Shown here: positions 1 to 6,595 of the stretch, in pieces
Position numbering within the stretch: position 1 is the stretch's first letter
Layout of the letters: each line of letters opens with the position of its first letter
Made by a program: the position numbers and the translations under genes
Origin: an uncultured Emergencia sp.
Lineage (GTDB): Bacteria > Bacillota > Clostridia > Peptostreptococcales > Anaerovoracaceae
NCBI GenBank assembly: GCA_937997955.1
Contig: CALLDR010000120.1
Coordinates: 1-23,309, forward strand
DNA: 23,309 nucleotides
Direction of reading: 5' to 3'
Notes under the pieces: model-generated
What the model was told of the DNA's origin: nothing
The model's input: the letters and a program-made list of their open reading frames with translations, nothing else
Database searches by the model: none

Positions 1-1
1 A

Positions 2-40
2 AGATGCAGATTCTATTTGTCTGCATCTCTTTTATTTTTT
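2..40 (+). terminator. Rho-independent terminator overlapping the 3' end of the first regulator gene
   Basis: A perfect 9-bp inverted repeat (AGATGCAGA at 2-10, TCTGCATCT at 20-28) encloses a 9-nt loop and is followed on the plus strand by a T-rich tail (29-40). It would end a rightward transcript entering from outside the window. The stop codon of the leftward regulator gene (13-15) lies inside the loop, so the same hairpin could also end that transcript, though its downstream tail is outside the window. Confidence 0.8.
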
Positions 41-690
41 GACTCCCGATACGCGTTGAGGGCATAGACCATATTGTACTGCAGGTGTACCCGCATGATA
101 TTGGCCGCTTCATCAAAATCGCCGGTTTTAATACAGTCCAAAATTTCATTGTGTCCATAATTAATGTTTTCAGAGTAGACCGGATCGCTGTAATAGTACA
201 TGTTGGACAGCAGATTGACCTTCGCCCTCAGCCTCTTTGCGGAATCGTCCAGATACCGGTTCTGGGCGTGGCGGTAGAAGATCAGATGAGCGGCGTCAGA
301 ATAATGGGACCAGCCCTCTATGTCTCCGGCGGCCAGACACTGGTTTCTCGCGTCTACGATCTGTTCCAGATCATAGATGAGCGGGGCGTGGGTAAAAGAA
401 TTTTTGCAGAACAGAATAGCCAGGGCGTCAAATTCGCTGATGCACTGATACAGTTCCCGGATATCGGCATCGGTGAAATCGATCACGGCGACGCCCAAGT
501 TGGTATAAGTGTTGACCAGGCCTTCTTCTGTCAGGCGGGTCAGGGCCTCCCGGATCGGCGTCTGGCTGATGCCGAACCGCTCCTTCAGTTCCTTCAACGT
601 CAGCTTCTGGCCGCAGTGCAGCCGCTGCTTGATGATGTCATGATAGAGCTCCTGGTAGACTTGCTCTGTCAAAGTGGTTTTCGCTCCCAT
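13..690 (-). CDS. GntR-family transcriptional regulator, FCD (FadR-type) subfamily
   Basis: This 225-residue protein has the usual length of an FCD-type GntR repressor. Residues about 9-60 form the winged helix-turn-helix, with recognition segment SQTPIREALTRL at 42-53. Residues about 75-210 form the all-helical FCD ligand domain; D132, H135, H180 and H202 sit where the family's metal and carboxylate-binding residues are expected. The start is chosen because AGGAGGAGAGG directly precedes the ATG. The gene diverges from the flavoprotein-ferredoxin operon, and an ATTTTGCAAAAT-type site lies next to each of the two promoters between them. It is a paralogue of the regulator at 5715-6395. Family members usually sense small organic or amino acids; the ligand here is unknown. 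I infer control of the divergent operon and probably of itself. Confidence 0.93.
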   Translation of the reverse strand: MGAKTTLTEQVYQELYHDIIKQRLHCGQKLTLKELKERFGISQTPIREALTRLTEEGLVNTYTNLGVAVIDFTDADIRELYQCISEFDALAILFCKNSFTHAPLIYDLEQIVDARNQCLAAGDIEGWSHYSDAAHLIFYRHAQNRYLDDSAKRLRAKVNLLSNMYYYSDPVYSENINYGHNEILDCIKTGDFDEAANIMRVHLQYNMVYALNAYRESKNKRDADK

Positions 691-722
691 CCTCTCCTCC
701 TCATAAAGCTTAGGCTGCCCTT

Positions 723-751
723 ATTTTACCATTTGTTTGGGAAAAATTCAA
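723..751 (-). promoter_or_regulatory. Sigma-A type promoter for the first GntR regulator
   Basis: Read on the minus strand this is TTGAAT, a 17-bp spacer, then TAAAAT (plus coordinates 746-751 and 723-728). The -10 matches consensus at 5 of 6 positions and lies about 33 bp upstream of the ATG. Confidence 0.65.
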
Positions 752-755
752 ATAG

Positions 756-766
756 TTTTGCAATAT
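756..766. promoter_or_regulatory. Degenerate TTTTGCAA operator-like site
   Basis: TTTTGCAATAT matches the left half and centre of the ATTTTGCAAAAT palindrome found elsewhere in the island. It sits 5 bp upstream of the -35 box of the first GntR gene, a position suited to autoregulation. Identity as an operator is inferred. Confidence 0.4.
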
Positions 767-800
767 AAAAATAAAATTTACAAAAAAATACGCCAAAAAG

Positions 801-829
801 TTGATTTTGAGACGATGATATGATATATT
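801..829 (+). promoter_or_regulatory. Sigma-A type promoter for the flavoprotein-ferredoxin operon
   Basis: TTGATT (801-806), a 17-bp spacer and TATATT (824-829) form a good promoter. Transcription would begin near 836, just ahead of the perfect palindrome at 845-856 and about 49 bp before the ATG. Confidence 0.65.
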
Positions 830-844
830 ATAAAAAACGGATAA

Positions 845-856
845 ATTTTGCAAAAT
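845..856. promoter_or_regulatory. Perfect ATTTTGCAAAAT palindrome, proposed GntR operator
   Basis: This 12-bp perfect palindrome lies at about +10 to +21 of the predicted flavoprotein transcript, where a bound repressor would block elongation or initiation. The same 12-mer recurs at 6483-6494 and 9248-9259, each time in a control region of this island. Confidence 0.6.
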
Positions 857-884
857 ATTTCACCGAAAGGAGAAGCATTAGATC

Positions 885-2828
885 ATGAAAGAATATAAAT
901 GGCCTTATGAGAACGAGATCGGCGACCTGCAGGTTGACCAGTCCGAGGTTCTGGTACTGGGCGGCGGTCTGGCAGGCTGCTTTGCCGCTATCGCGGCGGC
1001 CAAGAAGGGCAAATCCGTCATCATGGTAGAAAAGGGCGCTACCGTCAGGAGCGGAAGCGCGGGAACCGGTTTTGATCACTGGGAATCCGCATGCACCAAT
1101 CCGTGTTCGGAGGTGACGCCAGAGGAGATCGCAGAAGCCTACGTGGACGAGCAGAGCCACTACAGCAACGGCATCGCCCACTATATCGAGTGCCGGGAGG
1201 GCTACGACCGGCTTTTGGATATCGAAAGCTTTGGCGGCAAGGTCAGAGATACGGAAGGGGAATTCGAGGGAGCTGAGTTCCGCGACGCTGAGACCAAGCT
1301 GATGTTCGCCTACGACTATAAGAATAAATTTACCCTGCGGGTATGGGGCTCCACCTTCAAACCGGCGCTGTACAACCAGTGTAAAAAGCTGGGCGTGAAG
1401 ATCTTTGACAGGACAGAGGCTACCGCGCTGCTGACAGCCCTGGAAAACGGCAAAAAGCGGGGGATCGGCGCCATGGGTATGAACGTGCGCACGGGAAAAT
1501 TCCACGTGTTCAAGGCAAAATCCACCGTGCTGTGCATGTCCAGACCGGCCCGCGTGTGGCTGTTCAACCCCGACCTGGTGGGTCTGTGCGAATTTCGCCC
1601 GATGCAGAGCATCGGAAGCGGCCATGCCATGGGAGCCAGAGCCGGCATGGAATTCACGATGATGGAGAAGTCCGTCAAAGGTGAGTTCTCCGCCGCGGGC
1701 AGAAGCTTTCCGCCTTACGGCGCGGGCAACAACCACAACACCTGGTACGCGGCCACCATGGTGGACGCCAGAGGCGTGGAGATCCCGTATCTGGACCGAG
1801 ACGGAAATGTTTTGGAGACGGTTTCTCAGAGATATTATCCGGTAGAAGGACAGAAGTTCTTCCTGAAAGGCGGCGTCATCGACGAGCCGAAGTACGAGTA
1901 CAGAGGGCCGGAGACGATGCCTTTTGATGAGCTGATGAAGCGGGGCTATCAGCTGCCGTTTTACGCGGATCTGTCCAGAATGCCGGAGATGGAGCGAAAA
2001 GTCATCTGGGGCATGATGGTAGGTGAAGAGGGAAAGACCAAGATCCCTATTTTGCAGAATTACACAGAGAGGGGCTTTGATCCGGCAAAGCACTGCCTGC
2101 AGAGCTACGGCACAGGCTGGCAGTCGGCGGCCTTTCTGACCCAGGAGAGACAGCTCTTCGGCGCGCCGGGCGGTATTATGCACGACTGGGATCTGAAGAC
2201 CAACATCGACGGCATCTACGCGGCCGGCGACCAGCTCTTCGCCTCTGACTGCTGCGGATACGCCTGCGCTACCGGCCACTACGCGGGCAGAAAAGCAGCT
2301 GATTACGCGGACGCGGCAGCGTACATCGAGCCAAAGCAGGAGGATATCGACGCGGAAATGAAGCGGCTCTACGCGCCGCTGGAAAAGGAAGACGGCATGA
2401 ACTGGCGTGAGCTGAATATGGCCATTTCCAAGGCCATGCAGAACTACTGCGGCGGTGTCAAATGCGCGGACCTGCTGAAGGAAGGACTGGATCTTTTGGA
2501 AAGCTATGAAAAGGAAAAAGTACCGCAGCTGTCCGCCGTCACACCGCATGACCTGATGCGGACCCACGAGGTGCTGGACATTCTGGAGGTGGCGAAGCTG
2601 ATCCTCAACGCCTGCCTCATGAGAGAATCCAGCTCCGGCCCGCTGTGCTTTGAGAGAAGCGATTTCCCGGAAATGGATCCGGAAAAGGACAGACATTTCA
2701 TCACTATTAAAATGGAAGACGGCAAGCCGGTCAAGGGCGTCGTAGAGCACGACTATTTCGGAAATCTGAAGGAAGAGTATGAAAAGCGGAACCAGGATTA
2801 TATCAAAGAGATGGGAGGCGCGAACTAA
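885..2828 (+). CDS. FAD-dependent oxidoreductase, AprA / fumarate-reductase flavoprotein superfamily
   Basis: The 647-residue protein has the architecture of adenylylsulfate reductase alpha subunits. The N-terminal FAD motif GGGLAG is at 26-31, followed by an acidic residue (E49) and RSGSAGTGF at 55-63. The C-terminal FAD contact GIYAAGD is at 443-449. A helical tail then resembles the AprA C-terminus (RESSSGPLCFERSDFPEMD-like segment). The start follows GAAAGGAGAAG by a short spacer. The stop overlaps the ferredoxin start (TAATG), so the two are translationally coupled and probably form an electron-transfer pair. No sat, qmo or other sulfate-reduction gene is visible, so a role in APS reduction is unlikely on context. 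I infer a cytoplasmic redox enzyme acting on a product of amino-acid or peptide catabolism; the substrate is unknown. Family assignment is firm, function is not. Confidence 0.9.
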   Translation: MKEYKWPYENEIGDLQVDQSEVLVLGGGLAGCFAAIAAAKKGKSVIMVEKGATVRSGSAGTGFDHWESACTNPCSEVTPEEIAEAYVDEQSHYSNGIAHYIECREGYDRLLDIESFGGKVRDTEGEFEGAEFRDAETKLMFAYDYKNKFTLRVWGSTFKPALYNQCKKLGVKIFDRTEATALLTALENGKKRGIGAMGMNVRTGKFHVFKAKSTVLCMSRPARVWLFNPDLVGLCEFRPMQSIGSGHAMGARAGMEFTMMEKSVKGEFSAAGRSFPPYGAGNNHNTWYAATMVDARGVEIPYLDRDGNVLETVSQRYYPVEGQKFFLKGGVIDEPKYEYRGPETMPFDELMKRGYQLPFYADLSRMPEMERKVIWGMMVGEEGKTKIPILQNYTERGFDPAKHCLQSYGTGWQSAAFLTQERQLFGAPGGIMHDWDLKTNIDGIYAAGDQLFASDCCGYACATGHYAGRKAADYADAAAYIEPKQEDIDAEMKRLYAPLEKEDGMNWRELNMAISKAMQNYCGGVKCADLLKEGLDLLESYEKEKVPQLSAVTPHDLMRTHEVLDILEVAKLILNACLMRESSSGPLCFERSDFPEMDPEKDRHFITIKMEDGKPVKGVVEHDYFGNLKEEYEKRNQDYIKEMGGAN

Positions 2829-3115
2829 TGGAAAAGAAAGAACTGTATACATCTGTTGTCAGCAGCAGCGCCAGACCGATCCTCTACGATGAGGAACTGT
2901 GCATCGGCTGCAACCGCTGTGCCGATGTGTGCCAGGTAGATGTGCTGGTGCCCCAGATTGAGAAGGGCAAAGGAAGGCATCCTATCGTCATGTATCCTGG
3001 AGAGTGCTGGTACTGCGGGGCCTGCGTCATGGAATGTCCTGTCAAAGGAGCCATCAGGCTGCAGCATCCGCTGATGAATGAAGCGAAGTTTGTTCCAGTG
3101 AAGGAAGCAAAATAA
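2828..3115 (+). CDS. Two-cluster [4Fe-4S] ferredoxin, partner of the AprA-like flavoprotein
   Basis: This 95-residue protein carries two cysteine sets: C25-x2-C28-x2-C31-x3-C35 and C60-x2-C63-x2-C66-x3-C70-P. They fit two low-potential [4Fe-4S] clusters. The first set ends in CQ rather than the usual CP. It is shorter than true AprB (about 150 residues) because the long C-terminal tail that wraps AprA is absent. The ATG overlaps the flavoprotein stop by one base, which implies a fixed-ratio complex. The likely role is to pass electrons between a soluble carrier and the FAD of the partner. A terminator follows at 3138-3172, so the operon has two genes. Confidence 0.92.
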   Translation: MEKKELYTSVVSSSARPILYDEELCIGCNRCADVCQVDVLVPQIEKGKGRHPIVMYPGECWYCGACVMECPVKGAIRLQHPLMNEAKFVPVKEAK

Positions 3116-3137
3116 CTACCTGCCTTTTATTTAAGTG

Positions 3138-3172
3138 AAAGCCCCTGCCGATGTGATATCTGCAGGGGCTTT
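3138..3172 (+). terminator. Hairpin terminator after the flavoprotein-ferredoxin operon
   Basis: AAAGCCCCTGC (3138-3148) pairs perfectly over 11 bp with GCAGGGGCTTT (3162-3172) around a 13-nt loop. The T tail is short (TTT), so it may be symmetric and serve both directions. Confidence 0.7.
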
Positions 3173-3244
3173 GCCGCATCGTAAAATCATGATATAGTAT
3201 TGATTCAGATCATGTACAGCCTTCGCGGAGCGGAGTCCTCTGTG

Positions 3245-3261
3245 CCGGCCCGCCGGGCCGG
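3245..3261. repeat. GC-rich hairpin downstream of the Leu-dehydrogenase-like gene
   Basis: CCGGCCC and GGGCCGG form a 7-bp perfect stem with a 3-nt loop, 27 bp beyond the stop of the leftward gene. There is no T tract on either side. It could stabilise the 3' end of that mRNA, but a terminator call is weak. Confidence 0.35.
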
Positions 3262-3287
3262 TTTGCAATCCCCGATTAACGGAGCTG

Positions 3288-4619
3288 TTATTTGTACAGC
3301 AGGTCTTCGCAGTATCTGTAAACGAACTCTGTCGGAGTGATGCCCTGTTCCTTTGCGCCTGTCAGGGACATGATCGTGTTCGCCGGCATGATCTCCTCGA
3401 TCTTTTTGTTCAGAGATTCAGCGTCGCCATCGTACAGATACTCTTCAGCGCCGCAGATAACACCGGCCGTGTTGTGCCACCACTCTACCTGATAGAGGAT
3501 GCCCCTGTCATCGATCAGCTTAGCCAGGCGGATCTCTTCTTCCTGAGAGGAGGCTTTCAGTCCGTTGTTGGAAGAGCCAAAGATGTATCTGCAGTTCAGT
3601 TTTGGAATCGTATCGTCGTCAAAGATACCGCCGATGGCGCAAGGGCTGAGAATGTCCACATCCTGGAACAGCACGTCGGATACCAGGCAGGTGTCGATGT
3701 TGTAACCCGGGTGTTCCTCGATGAAGCGCTGTACTGCGGCCTCATCGATGTCCGCGATGGTCAGCTTGGAAACACCGCCTTCCAGCAGGTGCTCGCCCAT
3801 GTACCAGCCTACCGCGCCCAGTCCCATCAGGGCTGCGCTCTTTCCTTCCACACTGTGGATGCCTTCCTTAAAATTGATGGCTTCCAGCAGCGCCAGGTAG
3901 ACCCCGTATGCGGTCGGTTTTCCCGTTTCGCCGGTTTTCGCCTTTGGTCCGCCGGTGTACTGCATGGAATAGCCCTGCTCGATCATGACGTCGCTCATCT
4001 CCGTCGGGAAGTTCATATCCGGGCCGGTCATATCCCGACAGCTGTCCAGAGCAAAGGCCAGGAAGCCCATGATCTCCATGTTGTCCAGATCCAGAGGATC
4101 CATGGTGACAGTCGCCTTGCAGCCGCCGAACGGAAGGTGGCCGGCGATGTTTTTAAAGCTCATGCCTCTTCCCAGATTCAGGCCGTCGATGATGACCTCG
4201 ATTTCCGGTTCGTCATAGGAGTGGCGGCGGATACCGCCTGCCATGATGGAATGACTTTTGTTGAGCAGGCCCAGCTTGCGGCTGTGCTCGTTCATCATAT
4301 AGCGGATATCGTATTTTTCATAGTAGAAGATATCGATGCCGAAATGCTTGCCGGCTCTCAGCAGGTCGATGACCTCCTCCAGGTATTCCTTCTGGCCGTA
4401 TTTCTCAAAGAGGGACCAGACCTCTTTTGTATTCAGATATCTCGCGTCTTCTGTAAAGATGCCGTCGATCCACCATGCGTGGTTATATTGTGCGAAATCA
4501 AAATCTTTTTCCCACTCTTTGGCTGCGTACAGACGGACAGCGCCTGTTTTGAAGTCGTAACGGATCTTCATCGTGGTCAATCCCTCTTCGCGCAGCGGGA
4601 TAAATAAACTTTTTTCCAT
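3288..4619 (-). CDS. Glu/Leu/Phe/Val dehydrogenase family protein (leucine-dehydrogenase-like)
   Basis: From the chosen start the protein has 443 residues. An upstream in-frame ATG at 4718 is rejected because AGGAGGAAACC directly precedes the ATG at 4619 and because the promoter at 4690-4718 would overlap the longer frame. The segment MSFKNIAGHLPFGGCK (153-168) matches the Leu/Phe dehydrogenase substrate site, with K156 and K168 aligned to the two conserved lysines. TGPDMN (198-203) matches the following conserved loop, and GLGAVG (266-271) is the NAD-binding turn. GSSNNGL (348-354) corresponds to the family's GSANNQL. The likely reaction is NAD(P)-dependent oxidative deamination of a branched-chain or aromatic amino acid. 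About 80 residues longer than typical leucine dehydrogenase, mostly at the N-terminus; FGGCK replaces GGGK. Substrate is therefore uncertain. Confidence 0.85.
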   Translation of the reverse strand: MEKSLFIPLREEGLTTMKIRYDFKTGAVRLYAAKEWEKDFDFAQYNHAWWIDGIFTEDARYLNTKEVWSLFEKYGQKEYLEEVIDLLRAGKHFGIDIFYYEKYDIRYMMNEHSRKLGLLNKSHSIMAGGIRRHSYDEPEIEVIIDGLNLGRGMSFKNIAGHLPFGGCKATVTMDPLDLDNMEIMGFLAFALDSCRDMTGPDMNFPTEMSDVMIEQGYSMQYTGGPKAKTGETGKPTAYGVYLALLEAINFKEGIHSVEGKSAALMGLGAVGWYMGEHLLEGGVSKLTIADIDEAAVQRFIEEHPGYNIDTCLVSDVLFQDVDILSPCAIGGIFDDDTIPKLNCRYIFGSSNNGLKASSQEEEIRLAKLIDDRGILYQVEWWHNTAGVICGAEEYLYDGDAESLNKKIEEIMPANTIMSLTGAKEQGITPTEFVYRYCEDLLYK

Positions 4620-4662
4620 GGTTTCCTCCTCATATATGAGCTCAGTGCGTTTTGTGAAACAT

Positions 4663-4677
4663 GATGCATGATGCATC
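4663..4677. promoter_or_regulatory. Operator-like palindrome GATGCAT-G-ATGCATC
   Basis: Two 7-bp arms are perfect inverted repeats around one central base. The site covers roughly +6 to +20 of the transcript predicted from the promoter at 4690-4718, a classic repressor position. It differs from the ATTTTGCAAAAT motif, so another regulator may act here. It can also be read as a tandem repeat of ATGATGC, which weakens the call. Confidence 0.45.
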
Positions 4678-4689
4678 TGACTGAAGGAA

Positions 4690-4718
4690 ATTATACCATG
4701 AAACCGTTGATTTGTCAA
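4690..4718 (-). promoter_or_regulatory. Consensus sigma-A promoter for the dehydrogenase gene
   Basis: On the minus strand the sequence is TTGACA, 17 bp, TATAAT (plus coordinates 4713-4718 and 4690-4695). Both boxes match consensus perfectly, so the promoter should be strong unless repressed. Confidence 0.9.
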
Positions 4719-4761
4719 TTTTGAGAGACGCCTGCCCGGCCTTTTGCGGGAAGCGGCGCGG

Positions 4762-5595
4762 CTACAGCGCGTCTGTATCTTCTGCGCATCTCAGCGTGTA
4801 GACGTCGGTGCGCCTTGCGGAAAGCAGGGGGAGCTGGCTGCGGATCCTGTCAGCCTCCGACAGGTCGATCTCCGTGATCTGGAATCCTTCTTTCTCGCCG
4901 GCCTCTTTGATGATGTCTCCCCATGGGGATACCAGCAGAGAGTGACCCCACGCCACATAGGAGGAGGCCTCATCTCTGGCAGGCGAGGTTCCCGCCACGA
5001 AGCATTGATTGTTCAGCGCCTGGCTGCGGAACATGATCTGCCAGTGAGCCGGGCCGGTAGTCATGTTGAAAGCCGCGGGAACCAGGATCAGCTTCGCGCC
5101 TTTCAGCGCCATGAGGCGTCCCAGCTCGGGAAATCGAAAATCAAAGCAGACGCAGATGCCTATTTTGCCAAATTCCGTGTCGAACACTGTGACCTGATTT
5201 CCCGCCGACAGCGTATCGGACTCTCTGAAAGACTGGCCGCCTTCTACATCGATATCGAAGAGGTGGACTTTGCGGTGCTTCGCGATCTGACGGCCCTGAC
5301 GGTCAAAGACGTAGGCCGTGTTGTACACTTTGCCGCCGTCCAGCTCCGGCACAGTTCCTGCGGACAGATAGACCTGATGCTTCGCCGCCAGCTGGCTCAG
5401 CCTTTGCCAGGTATCTCCGCCTTCCTCCTCAGCATAGAGAGGAAAGTTTTGCGTGACATAGGGGCACTGGAACATTTCTCCCAGAGTGACCAGGTCGGGC
5501 TTTTCCGGCATTACCTTGTCTATGTATGCCTCAACCTGCGCGAGACTGCGCTGTTTTTCAGGATAGACGTGAGTCTGAAGCTGCGCGATTTTCAT
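4762..5595 (-). CDS. Carbon-nitrogen hydrolase (nitrilase superfamily), omega-amidase-like
   Basis: The 277-residue protein is a complete single-domain nitrilase fold. The catalytic triad is visible as E40 (LVTLGEMF), K109 (KHRKVHLFD) and C150 (CVCFDFRFPE). The KVHLFDID and CFDFRFPEL signatures resemble NIT2-type omega-amidases, which release ammonia from alpha-keto-glutaramate or alpha-ketosuccinamate. That role would fit beside an amino-acid dehydrogenase and peptidases, since transamination of Gln or Asn yields such keto-amides. The start follows AAGGAGGATC. The gene lies downstream of the second GntR regulator on the same strand but a hairpin terminator separates them. I see no convincing promoter of its own, so read-through may matter. 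Exact amide substrate is an inference. Confidence 0.88.
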   Translation of the reverse strand: MKIAQLQTHVYPEKQRSLAQVEAYIDKVMPEKPDLVTLGEMFQCPYVTQNFPLYAEEEGGDTWQRLSQLAAKHQVYLSAGTVPELDGGKVYNTAYVFDRQGRQIAKHRKVHLFDIDVEGGQSFRESDTLSAGNQVTVFDTEFGKIGICVCFDFRFPELGRLMALKGAKLILVPAAFNMTTGPAHWQIMFRSQALNNQCFVAGTSPARDEASSYVAWGHSLLVSPWGDIIKEAGEKEGFQITEIDLSEADRIRSQLPLLSARRTDVYTLRCAEDTDAL

Positions 5596-5651
5596 AGATT
5601 TTGATCCTCCTTATACCTCGTTATAATTTGTAGCTCATTTAAAATTGTCAG

Positions 5652-5694
5652 AAAACAACACCGCATGGAGGCTGTGGCCCGCGCGGTGTTTCGT
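5652..5694 (-). terminator. Hairpin terminator between the second GntR gene and the amidase
   Basis: AACACCGC (5657-5664) pairs with GCGGTGTT (5683-5690). On the minus strand the stem is followed by GTTTTC, a modest T tract. It lies 24 bp beyond the regulator stop and would attenuate transcription into the amidase gene. Confidence 0.6.
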
Positions 5695-5714
5695 TCAGTG
5701 AATGGGGGAGTCAG

Positions 5715-6395
5715 CTACTTCTCTCCCGCGTTTCTCTCCTGGTATTCTTTATATGCGTTCAGGGCGTAGACCATGTCGTACTGCAGGTGGTTTCGCATCA
5801 GGTCGGCGGCCTGATCAAAGTCTTTCTGCCTGATCAGTTCATAAATCCTGGTGTGGCAGTCGTTGATGGCCTCCACATTGGTGGGCTGATAGTACATGCA
5901 GGACAGGACCTCGATTTTGGCTCTGACCTTCTTGGCGGCATCGTTGAGATACTCGTTCTGGGCATGGCGGTAGAACGCGGTGTGAAACTGCTCAGAGTAT
6001 TCCTTCCACTCATTGATCTCGCCCTGTTCCAGCAGGGCGTTGCCCTTTTTTAATATCTGCTCCAGCTCAAAGAGCAGGGGAGCCTCGGAAAAAGCGTTTT
6101 TGCAGAAGCGGATCGCCATGGCGTCCAGCTCGCCGATAAAGTGATAGATCTGACGGATGTCCTCGTCGGTAAACTCGGTTACGGTAACGCCGCAGTTGGA
6201 GTAGTAGGTCACCAGGCCGTTTTCCGCCAGACGGGTCAGGGCTTCTCGGATGGGGGTATGGCTGACGCCGAACCGCTCCTTGAGAATCTTCAGAGTCAGT
6301 TTTTGTCCGCAGACCAGCCGCTGGTCTGTAATATCGTGATACAACTCGTCGTAAATTCGCTCCGAAAGCGTGGATTTACTGGTTTTGCCTGCCAT
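5715..6395 (-). CDS. GntR-family transcriptional regulator, FCD subfamily (second paralogue)
   Basis: This 226-residue protein is colinear with the regulator at 13-690 and shares long identical runs. In the DNA-binding domain (about 10-62) the recognition segment SHTPIREALTRL differs from its paralogue at one position in twelve (H for Q), so both probably read the same operator. The FCD domain (about 77-210) keeps H138, H181 and H203 as likely metal ligands. The start follows GAGGTGA at good spacing. A perfect ATTTTGCAAAAT site lies upstream at 6483-6494. It sits next to the terminator of the M42-dppA operon and is a separate transcription unit. Divergence in the FCD half suggests that the two paralogues sense different ligands. 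Confidence 0.93.
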   Translation of the reverse strand: MAGKTSKSTLSERIYDELYHDITDQRLVCGQKLTLKILKERFGVSHTPIREALTRLAENGLVTYYSNCGVTVTEFTDEDIRQIYHFIGELDAMAIRFCKNAFSEAPLLFELEQILKKGNALLEQGEINEWKEYSEQFHTAFYRHAQNEYLNDAAKKVRAKIEVLSCMYYQPTNVEAINDCHTRIYELIRQKDFDQAADLMRNHLQYDMVYALNAYKEYQERNAGEK

Positions 6396-6431
6396 AATTT
6401 CACCTCAAAATTAGAATATCTGTCTGCTTAT

Positions 6432-6459
6432 ATTTTACCAAAAAGCCGGGAAAAAGCAA
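6432..6459 (-). promoter_or_regulatory. Sigma-A type promoter for the second GntR regulator
   Basis: On the minus strand TTGCTT, a 16-bp spacer and TAAAAT (plus 6454-6459 and 6432-6437) lie about 37 bp before the ATG. The -10 matches 5 of 6 consensus positions. Confidence 0.55.
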
Positions 6460-6482
6460 TAAGAATGATAAAAAAGTTCGGG

Positions 6483-6494
6483 ATTTTGCAAAAT
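6483..6494. promoter_or_regulatory. Perfect ATTTTGCAAAAT palindrome upstream of the second GntR gene
   Basis: This is an exact copy of the 12-mer at 845-856 and 9248-9259. It is about 24 bp upstream of the predicted -35 box, so it could act from upstream or mark a second, weaker promoter overlapping it. Confidence 0.55.
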
Positions 6495-6524
6495 ATATAC
6501 CGCTCATAAAAAGAAAGTGTGACG

Positions 6525-6564
6525 AAAAAAGAGAATGCGGAGATCTTCCTCCGCATCCTCTTTT
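6525..6564 (-). terminator. Strong Rho-independent terminator of the M42-dppA operon
   Basis: Read leftward, AAAAGAG-x-ATGCGGAG pairs with its complement around a 6-nt loop (ATGCGGAG 6535-6542, CTCCGCAT 6549-6556, plus AAAAGAG/CTCTTTT). It ends in a run of six T on the minus strand, 31 bp past the lipoprotein stop. Confidence 0.9.
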
Positions 6565-6595
6565 AGAAAGGCTGTAATATTTGTTTACGGACTTC

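Noticed and set aside
828..2852. A 674-codon open frame on the minus strand opposite the flavoprotein gene
   Set aside because: The plus-strand frame has clear FAD motifs, a ribosome site and a coupled ferredoxin; the minus frame has shadow-like composition and no recognisable domain.
885..3115. Calling the flavoprotein-ferredoxin pair a dissimilatory APS reductase
   Set aside because: No sulfate-activation or Qmo genes are seen, the ferredoxin lacks the AprB tail, and the regulatory context is peptide use.
3288..4718. Longer version of the dehydrogenase starting at 4718
   Set aside because: The extra 33 residues lack family similarity, overlap the consensus promoter, and the ATG at 4619 has an AGGAGG site.
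4720..4761. Terminator hairpin after the amidase gene
   Set aside because: Only short, mismatched stems can be drawn and there is no T tract.
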